Part shown: positions 1 through 7,969 of the stretch, piece by piece | How the letters are laid out: every line of letters starts with the position of its first letter | Numbering within the stretch: the first letter of the stretch is position 1 | From: Pseudomonas yangonensis | GTDB taxonomy: Bacteria > Pseudomonadota > Gammaproteobacteria > Pseudomonadales > Pseudomonadaceae | Direction of reading: 5' to 3' | Length of the DNA stretch: 64,000 nt | Assembly (NCBI RefSeq): GCF_009932725.1 | Contig: NZ_BLJU01000027.1 | Span: forward strand, 62,001-126,000 | The notes under the pieces: model-generated | Databases searched by the model: none | What the model saw: the letters and a program-made list of their open reading frames with translations, nothing else | What the model was told of the DNA's origin: nothing | Position numbers and translations under genes: made by a program

Positions 1-439
1 GCTGGGTCACGGTATTCGCCTGTACCGCTGGTTCGATGCCGGTCTGCTGCGGGTGCCGCTGCTGTGGTCGCTGCACCTGGCCTATGCCTGGCTGGTGCTG
101 GCTTGCCTCGGGCTCGCAGCGGCGCAGTTGGGCGCGCCGCTGTCCTTCAGCCAGGCATTGCATGGGCTGACCGTCGGTGCCATGGGCGGCCTGATCCTGG
201 CCATGCTGGCACGGGTCACGCTGGGCCATACAGGGCGTGCGCTGCAGTTGCCACGCGGCTTCGCCATCGCCTTCGTCGCGCTCAATCTGGCCGCGCTGGT
301 CAGGGTCTTCGGCGTGTCCTTCGCGTACCAACCGGCGCTCTGGCTGGCAACTCTGGCCTGGAGCCTGGCCTTTGCACAGTATCTCTACTGCTACGGGCCC
401 ATGCTGTGTCGGCCGCGTGTCGATGGTCATCCGGGCTAG
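1..439 (+). CDS. nnrS: NnrS family membrane protein, 3' end only
   Basis: The frame is open from the first bases of the window, so the start lies upstream and only about 145 C-terminal residues are seen. They are very hydrophobic and form about four membrane segments, with the motif GHTGRAL near the middle of the visible part. NnrS is a haem- and copper-containing inner-membrane protein that protects cells against nitric oxide stress and is usually controlled by NO-responsive regulators. The neighbours agree: an NO-repair protein gene (dnrN) faces it across a hairpin, and norR follows. The family call rests on the motif, the hydrophobicity and the context. Confidence 0.8.
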   Translation, partial: LGHGIRLYRWFDAGLLRVPLLWSLHLAYAWLVLACLGLAAAQLGAPLSFSQALHGLTVGAMGGLILAMLARVTLGHTGRALQLPRGFAIAFVALNLAALVRVFGVSFAYQPALWLATLAWSLAFAQYLYCYGPMLCRPRVDGHPG

Positions 440-462
440 GGGCAAGAAAACAAGTGACCTCA

Positions 463-501
463 CTGCCGCCGCGCGCTCCTGGTTGGGGCGCGCGGCGGCA
501 G
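463..501. terminator. Bidirectional hairpin between convergent nnrS and dnrN
   Basis: A perfect 14-bp inverted repeat (463-476 and 488-501, CTGCCGCCGCGCGC and its complement) encloses an 11-base loop. It lies between the stop codons of two convergent genes. There is no clear T tract, so it may stop transcription weakly or only block RNA decay. Confidence 0.65.
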
Positions 502-505
502 GCGC

Positions 506-1189
506 TTATTGATAACCGACCGATTCACCCAAAGCGCGGGGGAACAGCAGGTTGTTTTCCAGGTGGATGTGCTGCATCAGGTCGCGGCGCAGTTCATCCA
601 GGCCGCCGTAGAGCGCTCGCCAGGTGTTGCAGGCGTTGGCGGGCGGCTGCATGCCGTTGGTCAACGCCACCAGGCGCTCCAGCGCATCGCCATGCTGGTC
701 ATGCTCATAGCGCATCACCGATATCGGTGCGCCCAGCATCACACCCGCGCCGCGCTGGATCATCGGGAAGAGTATCTGTTCCTCCTTCTGCATATGGCTT
801 TCCAGTTCCTGCAGCAGATTCATCAGCAGGTCCGTCAGGCCCAGCGGGCAGTGTTCACGACCGCCATGCACCTGTTCGACGCGGGCCGCCAGGCGGATCA
901 GCTCCGGCAATTGCTGGCGATGGACGTCGTGGTAGCGCTCCAGGATGTGTTCGATAAGTTGCTCCGGCGGAGCCGTGCGCCAATCTTCTTCATGCCCGAT
1001 TTCGCCCTCGAGCGATAGCAGGTGCCGTTGTACCTGTTCGGCATCGATGCCGCGCTCCTGTGCTGCCTGGCGCAGGCTCTTCTGGCCGCCGCAGCAGAAA
1101 TCGAGGTGGAATTCATGGAGAACCCGGGTCGCACCGGGGATGTTGCAGGCGATGTGGCCCAGGGTGTGGTCGAGCAGTTGGCTGGCCAT
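506..1189 (-). CDS. dnrN: Iron-sulfur cluster repair di-iron protein (YtfE/DnrN/ScdA family)
   Basis: This 227-residue cytoplasmic di-iron hemerythrin-like protein repairs iron-sulfur centres damaged by nitric oxide or oxidants. The N-terminal ScdA-type domain has the FCCGG motif (Cys32-Cys33). The hemerythrin-like domain keeps every ligand expected from E. coli YtfE, shifted by three: His87, His108, His132, Glu136, His163, His207 and Glu211. The length matches the family. A strong Shine-Dalgarno (AAAGGAG) precedes the ATG. It is transcribed divergently from norR, and a sigma-54 type promoter lies upstream, so activation by NorR is likely. In Pseudomonas and relatives such genes are called dnrN; ytfE is the E. 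coli name. Confidence 0.93.
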   Translation of the reverse strand: MASQLLDHTLGHIACNIPGATRVLHEFHLDFCCGGQKSLRQAAQERGIDAEQVQRHLLSLEGEIGHEEDWRTAPPEQLIEHILERYHDVHRQQLPELIRLAARVEQVHGGREHCPLGLTDLLMNLLQELESHMQKEEQILFPMIQRGAGVMLGAPISVMRYEHDQHGDALERLVALTNGMQPPANACNTWRALYGGLDELRRDLMQHIHLENNLLFPRALGESVGYQ

Positions 1190-1227
1190 GCATGGCTCCT
1201 TTCAGGCTGGTTTGTGCCTGTGCCCAT

Positions 1228-1243
1228 CGCAAACACCGTGCCG
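1228..1243 (-). promoter_or_regulatory. Sigma-54 (-24/-12) promoter for dnrN
   Basis: On the minus strand the sequence CGGCACGGTGTTTGCG has the GG-N10-GC spacing of a sigma-54 promoter and resembles the TGGCACG-N4-TTGCA consensus. It ends about 40 bases before the dnrN start. NorR, encoded divergently, is a sigma-54 activator, which makes the match plausible. Confidence 0.6.
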
Positions 1244-1252
1244 GGGCAAGAC

Positions 1253-1266
1253 TTGACGGCAATCAA
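1253..1266. promoter_or_regulatory. Anr/Dnr-type box between dnrN and norR
   Basis: TTGACGGCAATCAA differs at one position from the TTGAT-N4-ATCAA consensus of the FNR-family regulators Anr and Dnr. It lies between the divergent genes and could add low-oxygen or NO control to either. Confidence 0.5.
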
Positions 1267-1285
1267 GGGCTCGCGCGGCTTACAG

Positions 1286-1296
1286 GTCTAATCTAC
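1286..1296. promoter_or_regulatory. Possible NorR binding site (GT-N7-AC)
   Basis: GTCTAATCTAC fits the GT-N7-AC core of NorR sites, with an AT-rich centre. It lies about 45 bases upstream of the dnrN -24 element, a suitable distance for a sigma-54 enhancer. Only one clear copy was found, whereas NorR promoters usually have several. Confidence 0.35.
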
Positions 1297-1326
1297 CCGC
1301 CACGAATCAGGTCCGGGGCACCCGAA

Positions 1327-2856
1327 ATGGTAGATTTCACTCCCTTGCAGAACACCTTGCTCGCCGACCTGACAGGCGAGTTGCCCAGCGCTGTACGCCT
1401 GCAGCGGCTGGTGGTCAGCCTGCGCGAAGTCTTTGCCTGCAGTGCGGTGGTGCTATTGCGCCTGGATGGCGACAACCTGCGACCTCAGGCTGCGGTCGGG
1501 CTGAGCCACGAAACCCTGGGGCGCAGCTTCGTAGTTGCCAGGCACCCGCGTCTGGCGCGGATCATGGAGCAGCGCGCGCCGGTACAGTTTCCGGCGCATA
1601 GCGAGCTGCCCGATCCTTACGATGGCTTGTTGCAGCACAGCCCGGACGAGCCGCTGCCCGTGCATGATTGCATGGGCATGAGCCTGTGGGTCGATGGTCG
1701 TTCGTGGGGCGCGGTGACGCTCGACGCCTTGCGCCCCGGCACTTTCGACCGACGCGCCGGCGAACGTCTGCAACGCTATGGTCTGTTGATCGAGGCGGCG
1801 CTGCGGACCTGCCGACTGGAGAACGAGATTCGCAGCCTGCGTCTGGTCCGCACCGAACCCGGCGAGGAGGGTGACGAGGCGGCGAGCATGATTCTGGGCG
1901 ACAGCCCAATCCTCACCCAGTTGCTCGACGAGCTCGGCGTGGTGGCTGAATCCGAATTGCCGGTGTTGCTGCAGGGCGAAACCGGCGTCGGCAAGGAACT
2001 GTTCGCCCGTTGGCTGCATGCCCATTCGCCTCGTGCGCGCAAACCGCTGGTGTACGTGAACTGCGCAGCGCTGCCAGAGACATTGGCGGAAAGCGAGCTG
2101 TTCGGGCATGTGCGCGGCGCGTTCTCCGGCGCCACGCAGGATCGTCCCGGGCGCTTCGAGGCGGCCAACGGCGGCACGCTGTTTCTCGACGAGATCGGCG
2201 AGCTGCCGCTGTCGATCCAGGCCAAGTTGCTGCGTGCCCTGCAGAATGGCGAGATCCAGCGCCTGGGCTCGGACCGCACGCGACATGTCGATGTCCGGGT
2301 GATCACTGCAACCAACCGACGGCTGTGGGAAGAGGTGCGTGAGGGGCGATTCAGGGCCGACCTCTATCATCGTCTGTCGGTCTACCCGGTGCATATCCCA
2401 CCTTTGCGCGAGCGGGGCAGAGACATCCTGCTGCTGGCCGGACATTTTCTCGAGCTCAACCGCGCGCGCCTGGGCCTGCGCTGCCTGCGCCTGTCAGCCG
2501 ATGCCGAGCAAGCGCTGCTGGGCTATTGCTGGCCAGGCAACGTGCGCGAACTGGAGCATGTGATCAGCAGGGCTGCGCTCAAGGTATTGAGCCAGGCCGA
2601 GTCGCGCACCGCCTTGCTCAGTATCGGTGCTTCCTGGTTGGGGCTGGAGGGGCCGGTCGCGCTGCAGGCAAGCGCCCCAGCAACGCCAGCGCTGATATCC
2701 AGCGAGAGCCTGCAGCAGAGTGTGGATCGCTATCAGCGAGAGCTGATCCGCAACGCGCTGGACGAGCACGGCGGCAAATGGGCCGCCACAGCCCGGGCGC
2801 TGGCTGTCGACCCCAGCAACCTGCGCAAGCTGGCGCGGCGTTTGAACCTGATCTGA
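1327..2856 (+). CDS. norR: NorR, nitric-oxide-responsive sigma-54 activator
   Basis: This 509-residue cytoplasmic transcription activator has three parts: an N-terminal GAF sensor (about 20-165), an AAA+ domain (about 187-420) and a C-terminal Fis-type helix-turn-helix (about 465-509). The GAF domain keeps the residues that hold the NO-sensing non-haem iron in E. coli NorR: Arg75, Asp96, Asp99, His113, Cys115 and Asp133. The AAA+ domain has Walker A GETGVGKE (217-224), Walker B FLDEIGE (286-292) and the sigma-54 contact loop as GAFSGA (264-269), a Thr-to-Ser variant of the usual GAFTGA. The start at 1327 was chosen because the GAF domain begins there. The weak ribosome site suggests low expression. 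It most likely activates dnrN and other NO-detoxification genes outside the window. Confidence 0.92.
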   Translation: MVDFTPLQNTLLADLTGELPSAVRLQRLVVSLREVFACSAVVLLRLDGDNLRPQAAVGLSHETLGRSFVVARHPRLARIMEQRAPVQFPAHSELPDPYDGLLQHSPDEPLPVHDCMGMSLWVDGRSWGAVTLDALRPGTFDRRAGERLQRYGLLIEAALRTCRLENEIRSLRLVRTEPGEEGDEAASMILGDSPILTQLLDELGVVAESELPVLLQGETGVGKELFARWLHAHSPRARKPLVYVNCAALPETLAESELFGHVRGAFSGATQDRPGRFEAANGGTLFLDEIGELPLSIQAKLLRALQNGEIQRLGSDRTRHVDVRVITATNRRLWEEVREGRFRADLYHRLSVYPVHIPPLRERGRDILLLAGHFLELNRARLGLRCLRLSADAEQALLGYCWPGNVRELEHVISRAALKVLSQAESRTALLSIGASWLGLEGPVALQASAPATPALISSESLQQSVDRYQRELIRNALDEHGGKWAATARALAVDPSNLRKLARRLNLI

Positions 2857-2899
2857 CCGTGAGCAGCGAACGCGATGCCTTCCTATGGGCAGCGGCCGT

Positions 2900-3136
2900 C
2901 TATTGCGCGGAGATCAGGCGTACCGGACAGGTATCGTCAGCCAGGTTCTCCTTTGGCTCCGCTATGTCCATTCCCCAGTCGCCATGCTCATACCAATCAT
3001 CGCCGAGCATCTCGACCGGGTGCATGGTGCGGTCAGCGCCATTGCCGCAGGCCAGCGAATCAGCCGGGCAATAGCGATCACAGCCCCAGCAGATGCGATC
3101 GGGGCGGCTCGGGTGCAAGGGAAATTTCTTGGCCAT
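2900..3136 (-). CDS. DUF3079 small cysteine-rich protein
   Basis: This 78-residue soluble protein matches the DUF3079 family. The start MAKKFPLHP is preceded by AGGAAAGG. The centre holds a cysteine group, ICWGCDRYCPADSLACGNG (C-x2-C-x4-C-x6-C), that could bind zinc or an iron-sulfur cluster. The rest is rich in Asp, Glu and Trp. The function of the family is not known to me. It is divergent from ubiU, and two Anr-type boxes lie in the shared upstream region, so expression under low oxygen is plausible. Confidence 0.75.
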   Translation of the reverse strand: MAKKFPLHPSRPDRICWGCDRYCPADSLACGNGADRTMHPVEMLGDDWYEHGDWGMDIAEPKENLADDTCPVRLISAQ

Positions 3137-3198
3137 TTCAGCCTTTCCTGTCTGGTCTGTCGTTCTCTCCAAGCCTAGTGCTGCCGGTCGTGCTGGCC

Positions 3199-3212
3199 TT
3201 GATCGATATCAA
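3199..3212. promoter_or_regulatory. Perfect Anr/Dnr box between DUF3079 gene and ubiU
   Basis: TTGATCGATATCAA matches TTGAT-N4-ATCAA exactly. It is 63 bases upstream of the DUF3079 start and 117 upstream of the ubiU start, so it could serve either gene. Confidence 0.75.
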
Positions 3213-3254
3213 GTTCTGGCGCATTCGCCGTCGTGAGGCACCGGCTGGACCGAC

Positions 3255-3268
3255 TTGATCGCAGTCAA
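3255..3268. promoter_or_regulatory. Second Anr/Dnr-type box, proximal to ubiU
   Basis: TTGATCGCAGTCAA matches the Anr/Dnr consensus except for one base in the right half. It lies 61 bases before the ubiU ATG, about where an activator site near -41 would sit for a short leader. Confidence 0.65.
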
Positions 3269-3328
3269 GGCGACCGCTGTGATGCGTCGCCTAGAGTGGC
3301 GCCTCGCTGTCGAAGCAGGAGTCGAATC

Positions 3329-4318
3329 ATGCATCTGGTCTGTCCCGCGGGGAGTCTTCCCGCTCTCAAGGCCGCGTTGAATCAGGGGGCGGATGCCATC
3401 TACGTGGGCTTTCGCGATGACACCAACGCCCGTCATTTTGCCGGCCTGAATCTGGATGAGCGCCAGCTGGACACGGGCTTGCAACTCATCCGCCAGCGCG
3501 GCCGCCAACTCTATGTTGCGGTCAATACCTACGCCCAGGCGCAGGGCTGGCAGCGCTGGCAACGCGCGGTGGATCAGGCCGCTGCGCTCGGAGTGGACGC
3601 GCTGATTGCCGCCGACCCAGGCGTGCTGGCCTATGCCAGTCGCCATCATCCCGATCTCAACCTGCATCTCTCTGTGCAGGGCTCTGCCACCAACGCTGCT
3701 GCGCTGGCGTTCTACCAGCAGCGCTATAACATTCGCCGGGCCGTGCTGCCGCGGGTACTGTCGCTGGCCCAGGTGCGCCAGGTTGCGGAAAAGAGCAGCG
3801 TGCCGCTGGAGGTATTCGCCTTCGGCAGCCTGTGCATCATGGCCGAGGGGCGCTGCCACCTGTCGTCCTACGTTACCGGCGAGTCGCCCAATCTGTGCGG
3901 CGTCTGCTCGCCGGCCAAGGCCGTGCGCTGGCAGGAAGATGCCCAGGGCCTGAATTCGCGTCTGGGCGGCGTGCTGATCGACCGTTATGCGCCGGGCGAG
4001 CCGGCAGGCTATCCGACCCTGTGCAAGGGACGGTTCCTGGTCGAGGGCCAGCGCTTCCACGCCCTGGAGGAACCCACCAGCCTCAACACCATCGATCTGA
4101 TCCCGCAGTTGGCCGAAATGGGCATCGCCGCGGTGAAGATCGAGGGACGGCAGCGCAGTCCGGCGTATGTCGAGCAGGTAACCCGGGTCTGGCGCGAAGC
4201 GCTGGATGCCCATGCCGCAGGCCATTTCGTCGTCCAGGAACGCTGGCGCGAGGACCTGGCGCGACTGTCCGAAGGCAGCCAGACCACGCTTGGTGCCTAT
4301 CATCGATCCTGGCAGTGA
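3329..4318 (+). CDS. ubiU: UbiU, subunit of oxygen-independent ubiquinone hydroxylase
   Basis: This 329-residue U32-family (YhbU) protein forms a complex with UbiV that hydroxylates the ubiquinone ring without O2. The four cysteines that hold the 4Fe-4S cluster in E. coli UbiU fall at exactly the same positions here: Cys169, Cys176, Cys193 and Cys232. The start at 3329 has a good Shine-Dalgarno (AGGAG at 3317-3321) and gives the usual family length; an earlier in-frame start would add 32 residues of untypical sequence. It is the first gene of ubiUVT, preceded by Anr-type boxes. It would allow ubiquinone supply during denitrification. Confidence 0.95.
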   Translation: MHLVCPAGSLPALKAALNQGADAIYVGFRDDTNARHFAGLNLDERQLDTGLQLIRQRGRQLYVAVNTYAQAQGWQRWQRAVDQAAALGVDALIAADPGVLAYASRHHPDLNLHLSVQGSATNAAALAFYQQRYNIRRAVLPRVLSLAQVRQVAEKSSVPLEVFAFGSLCIMAEGRCHLSSYVTGESPNLCGVCSPAKAVRWQEDAQGLNSRLGGVLIDRYAPGEPAGYPTLCKGRFLVEGQRFHALEEPTSLNTIDLIPQLAEMGIAAVKIEGRQRSPAYVEQVTRVWREALDAHAAGHFVVQERWREDLARLSEGSQTTLGAYHRSWQ

Positions 4319-4325
4319 GGAAACC

Positions 4326-5213
4326 ATGAAACTGAGTCTTGGCCCTGTCCTGTTCTACTGGAGTCGCAGCAAGTTGCTGGACTTTTATGCCGAAATGGCC
4401 GAACAACCGCTCGATGTCATCTACCTGGGCGAAACGGTTTGCTCCAAGCGCCGCGCGCTGTCGTTGGACGACTGGCTGCAACTGGCACGCGAGCTGCGCA
4501 CATGCACCGGCGCCGAGCTGGTGCTGTCCGGCCTGGCGCTGGTCGAGGCGGCCTCCGAGCTGGCCAGCCTGCGCCGCCTTTGCGACAACGGCGAATTGCG
4601 GGTGGAGGCCAACGACATGGGAGCGGTACAGCTACTCGCCGAGCGGCGTCTGCCTTTCGTCGCCGGGCCGGCGCTGAACCTGTACAACGCCCATGCCTTG
4701 CACGAACTGATGATGTGCGGGCTGCAACGCTGGGTTCCACCCGTGGAGTGCTCCGGGCAACTGCTGCACGATTGCCTGCGACAACTCGATGCCCTGCAGA
4801 TCGAACGCCCCGAAGTCGAGTTGTTCGCCTACGGCCATCTACCGCTGGCCTACTCGGCGCGCTGCTTTACGGCGCGGGCGGAGAACCGGCCCAAGGACGA
4901 CTGCCAGTTCTGCTGCCAGAACTATCCCGAGGGCATCGCGCTGCTCAGCCAGGAGGCGCAGCCGTTGTTCATCCTCAATGGCATCCAGACCATGTCTGCA
5001 GAGGTCAGCAATCTCCTGGCCGACTACCCGGCCCTTGCCGACAGCGGGGTGGATATTCTGCGCCTGAGCCCGCGCCCCGAAGGCATGGCGCGAGTCATCA
5101 GCGACTTCGCCGCGGTGCGCGACGGAGGCCTGCCGCCCCTGGCAGTGAGTGGTTGCAATGGCTACTGGCATGGCCTTCCGGGCATGCTGACGGCGCAGGG
5201 GCTGAACTCATGA
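4326..5213 (+). CDS. ubiV: UbiV, partner of UbiU in anaerobic ubiquinone synthesis
   Basis: This 295-residue U32-family (YhbV) protein is the iron-sulfur partner of UbiU. The cluster ligands known from E. coli are conserved at the same numbers: Cys39, Cys180, Cys193 and Cys197, the last two within DDCQFCCQNY. The start lies seven bases after the ubiU stop with GAGGAAACC before it, so the two are translated together. The stop overlaps the start of ubiT. Length agrees with the family. Confidence 0.95.
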   Translation: MKLSLGPVLFYWSRSKLLDFYAEMAEQPLDVIYLGETVCSKRRALSLDDWLQLARELRTCTGAELVLSGLALVEAASELASLRRLCDNGELRVEANDMGAVQLLAERRLPFVAGPALNLYNAHALHELMMCGLQRWVPPVECSGQLLHDCLRQLDALQIERPEVELFAYGHLPLAYSARCFTARAENRPKDDCQFCCQNYPEGIALLSQEAQPLFILNGIQTMSAEVSNLLADYPALADSGVDILRLSPRPEGMARVISDFAAVRDGGLPPLAVSGCNGYWHGLPGMLTAQGLNS

Positions 5214-5671
5214 CCCTGACTCGTCGGCTGGTGAAACTGGGCACGCCGCTATTGCCACTCGGGCAATACCTACCCTTTGCCGTACAGCGCCGGCTTATCG
5301 AAAGCGCGGCGGCCCGATTGTTGGCCAAGCCGTTGGCCGAGGGCGCGTTCGATCTGCTGGCGGGCCGTTGGCTGCGCATCGAAATCAGCGACCTGGGCCT
5401 GGCCTGGTGCGTGAGCTGCGTCGGTACCCGGCTGCTGTTACGGCGTCGCCAGACAGTGGACGTGACCATTCGCGGCAGTTGGCGCGACTTCCTTCTGCTG
5501 GCCAGCCGCCGGGAAGATCCGGATACCCTGTTCTTTCGCCGTCACCTGGTGATCGAGGGCGACACCGACCTGGGGCTGGCCGTGAAGAATCTGCTGGACG
5601 CGCTTGAACCGCAGGAGCTTTCACCCAGAGCCTGGCAGCTGATCCAGGCGATTGGCGAAGCCGTGCACTGA
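5210..5671 (+). CDS. ubiT: UbiT, SCP2-domain lipid-binding factor for anaerobic ubiquinone synthesis
   Basis: This 153-residue SCP2-domain (YhbT) protein is the accessory factor needed with UbiU and UbiV under anoxia; it is thought to bind ubiquinone intermediates, taking the role UbiJ has in air. The ATG overlaps the ubiV stop (ATGA). The N-terminal part is amphipathic and the sterol-carrier fold spans about residues 40-145. It ends the ubiUVT operon; the next gene is convergent and 22 bases away. Confidence 0.93.
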   Translation: MTLTRRLVKLGTPLLPLGQYLPFAVQRRLIESAAARLLAKPLAEGAFDLLAGRWLRIEISDLGLAWCVSCVGTRLLLRRRQTVDVTIRGSWRDFLLLASRREDPDTLFFRRHLVIEGDTDLGLAVKNLLDALEPQELSPRAWQLIQAIGEAVH

Positions 5672-5693
5672 GTGAGGATGACCGCCCGCTGAG

Positions 5694-6590
5694 TCAGCCT
5701 GAGTCCTGGCCAGCTCCTGCGCTTCGCTCCAGCCGTTGCTGGAGATCGCGCGCATCGTAGGGCGCTCGCACCTTCACGTCGTTATCGAAGTAGCAGTAAA
5801 GATCGCGCGGCGTTCGGCGGGGTTTGTGTGCCTGGTCGATCAGCCGGGCATCGTGGGGTTGGCCTCCGGCTGTCCAGGTTTCGATGCGCTGCTGCCAATG
5901 CTGCAGGGCTTCAGGCGAATACCCGCTGACATAGAGTTCGGCATCGCCGTGCAGGCGCAGATAGAGGAAGTCGGCGGTAATGTCCTCCGCATAAGGCCAT
6001 TTACCCGCTGTGTCCGCCACCACCAGGGCGATGCCGTGCTGGCGTAGCAGTTTGATGAACGCCGGATCGCAGAAACTGGCATTGCGGATTTCCACGGCAT
6101 GGCGTAATGGGCGATCCGCTGCCGCGTCCAGGTAGCCGGCAACATGCAGACGGGCGGAGGCATGACGGGCAAGGCTGCGGGCCTGGTCGGTATCGGCCGG
6201 CAGCTTGGCGACGAACTCGGCGAAGAGCGCTTCGTCGAAGCGGAAGCTGGGCGGGAACTGCCAGAGGATGGGGCCGAGTTTTTCCTTAAGGCTCAGCAGG
6301 CCGGACGCGAAGAAGTTGGCCAGCGGTTCGTCGATGTCGACCAGACGACGCACATGGGTGATGAAACGCGGCGCCTTGACGCTGAAGACGAAGTCCTCCG
6401 GCGTCTGCGCTGCCCACTTGCTGTAACGCTCGGGTGTCTGCAGGCCGTAGAACGAGCCGTTGATCTCGATGCTGTTCACCTCGCGCGAGGCAAATTCCAG
6501 TTCGCGCCGCTGGACCAGGCCCTTGGGGTAGAAGTCGCCGCGCCAGGGCGCGTAACGCCAGCCGGAAATGCCGATGCGAATATCGCTCAT
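5694..6590 (-). CDS. DUF72 family protein
   Basis: This 298-residue soluble protein belongs to the DUF72 family (YecE-like, predicted TIM barrel). It begins with the typical IRIGISGWRYAPWRG and has the family motifs EINGSFYGL and ILWQFPPSF. The biochemical role of the family is not established. GGGAGA precedes the ATG. It stands alone, convergent with ubiT. Confidence 0.88.
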   Translation of the reverse strand: MSDIRIGISGWRYAPWRGDFYPKGLVQRRELEFASREVNSIEINGSFYGLQTPERYSKWAAQTPEDFVFSVKAPRFITHVRRLVDIDEPLANFFASGLLSLKEKLGPILWQFPPSFRFDEALFAEFVAKLPADTDQARSLARHASARLHVAGYLDAAADRPLRHAVEIRNASFCDPAFIKLLRQHGIALVVADTAGKWPYAEDITADFLYLRLHGDAELYVSGYSPEALQHWQQRIETWTAGGQPHDARLIDQAHKPRRTPRDLYCYFDNDVKVRAPYDARDLQQRLERSAGAGQDSG

Positions 6591-6775
6591 GGCGCTATCT
6601 CCCGCAGGCGGGGGCGGTGCTGTGGGGATAGGAAGAAAAAGGTCATGGCATCACCTCGCAGCTGGCATCTGTCTTTCGATACCTGGCCGATGCCGGTCAT
6701 TCGAGTGAATTTTCTCTGAACCGCAGGCTTTGGGCGCGGCCACAACTGTATGGACCTGCGCGGAGGAATTTCGAG

Positions 6776-7000
6776 ATGTCCGGTGAACTCAGTCTGCTAT
6801 TCATTGCACTTGGCGTGATCATCATCCTGCTCGACCTGTGGGCCATCGTCAGCGTCTTCCGCAGCGACAAGGGGGTAGAGACGAAAGCCCTTTGGTCGCT
6901 GCTGATCGTACTGTTCCCGATACTGGGATTGGGCCTGTGGGGCCTGTTCGGGCCGCGCGGCATGAGCCCGCCGCCGTCCTCGCCGGAGCACAGCAAGTAA
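6776..7000 (+). CDS. Small membrane protein with PLDc_N domain
   Basis: This 74-residue protein has two membrane segments (about 6-28 and 40-60) in the arrangement of the phospholipase D nuclease N-terminal (PLDc_N) domain, which normally begins cardiolipin synthases and also occurs alone. A strong GGAGG precedes the ATG. The upstream region has GAACCG-N16-CCACAA, a weak relative of the stress promoter element found later in the window. The function is unknown; an envelope stress role is a guess. Confidence 0.7.
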   Translation: MSGELSLLFIALGVIIILLDLWAIVSVFRSDKGVETKALWSLLIVLFPILGLGLWGLFGPRGMSPPPSSPEHSK

Positions 7001-7043
7001 AAGCAAAGGCGAGAAGAGGAGGTCAGATGACCGTTGAGAGTTC

Positions 7044-7074
7044 GACGGGGCCAGCCATATGCGCCGGCCCCGTC
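7044..7074 (+). terminator. Hairpin upstream of ku
   Basis: GACGGGGCC and its exact complement enclose 13 bases. The hairpin ends just before the Ku ribosome site at 7081. It could end the upstream transcript or shape the ku leader; there is no T tract. Confidence 0.4.
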
Positions 7075-7093
7075 CAGTACGGAGAGGAACGCC

Positions 7094-7954
7094 ATGCCTA
7101 GGGCTATCTGGAAAGGCGCCATCAGCTTCGGTCTGGTTCATATTCCTGTTGCCCTGGTGACGGCGACTTCGACCCAGGGCGTGGACTTCGACTGGCTAGA
7201 CAAGCGCAGCATGGACCCGGTCGGCTACAAGCGGGTGAACAAGGTCACCGGCAAGGAAGTGAGCAAGGAAAACATCGTCAAGGGTGTGGCCTACGAGAAA
7301 GGCCGCTATGTGGTGCTCAGCGAGGAGGAGATTCGCGAAGCGCACCCCAAGTCGACGCAGACCATCGATATCTTCGCCTTCGTCGACAGCGTGCAGATAC
7401 CTCTGCAGCACATCGACAAGCCGTACTACCTGGCCCCTGACCGCCGCGGGGAGAAGGTCTATGCGCTGCTGCGCGAAGCGCTGAGCAGCACCGACAAGGT
7501 GGCCCTGGCTCATGTGGTGCTGCACACCCGACAGCATCTCGCGGCGCTGATGCCGATCGACTCGGCCATGGTGCTGGTGATCCTGCGCTGGCCGAGTGAA
7601 GTGCGCGGGCTGGAAACGCTGGAACTGGATGACTCGGTAACCAAGCCCAAGCTGGCCAAGAGCGAGCTGGACATGGCCAAGCGCCTGATCAAGGACATGA
7701 GCGCCGACTGGCAGCCCGAGGAGTATCAGGACAGCTTCCAGGACCGCATCATGGCGCTGGTGGAGAAGAAGGCCAAGGCCGGCAAGATCGAGAACGTCGA
7801 GCGGGTTGAAGGCGAAGAGCAGCGGCGCAGTGCCGATGTCATCGACCTCACCGAACTGCTCAAGCGCAGCCTGGGTGGCAAGCCCGACAGCAAGTCGAAA
7901 GCCAAGCCCAAGGCCAGCACGCCCCGCAAGAGCCCCAAGACTGCACGCAAATAA
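7094..7954 (+). CDS. ku: Ku, DNA end-binding protein for non-homologous end joining
   Basis: This 286-residue protein is bacterial Ku, which forms a homodimeric ring on double-strand DNA ends and recruits LigD. It begins with the typical MPRAIWKGAISFGLV and keeps the core beta-barrel motifs, then a Lys-rich tail from about 255 (SKSKAKPKAS) like that known to help DNA threading and ligase contact. The start at 7094 follows GGAGAGG. ligD begins 15 bases after the stop, so the two form an operon. In other bacteria this pair acts mainly in stationary phase and during desiccation. Confidence 0.95.
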   Translation: MPRAIWKGAISFGLVHIPVALVTATSTQGVDFDWLDKRSMDPVGYKRVNKVTGKEVSKENIVKGVAYEKGRYVVLSEEEIREAHPKSTQTIDIFAFVDSVQIPLQHIDKPYYLAPDRRGEKVYALLREALSSTDKVALAHVVLHTRQHLAALMPIDSAMVLVILRWPSEVRGLETLELDDSVTKPKLAKSELDMAKRLIKDMSADWQPEEYQDSFQDRIMALVEKKAKAGKIENVERVEGEEQRRSADVIDLTELLKRSLGGKPDSKSKAKPKASTPRKSPKTARK

Positions 7955-7969
7955 GCCGGGATCCCGACC

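Noticed and set aside
3233..3328. Upstream extension of UbiU by 32 residues
   Set aside because: The added residues are not conserved in type, overlap an Anr box, and the ATG at 3329 has a good ribosome site and gives matching cysteine numbering.
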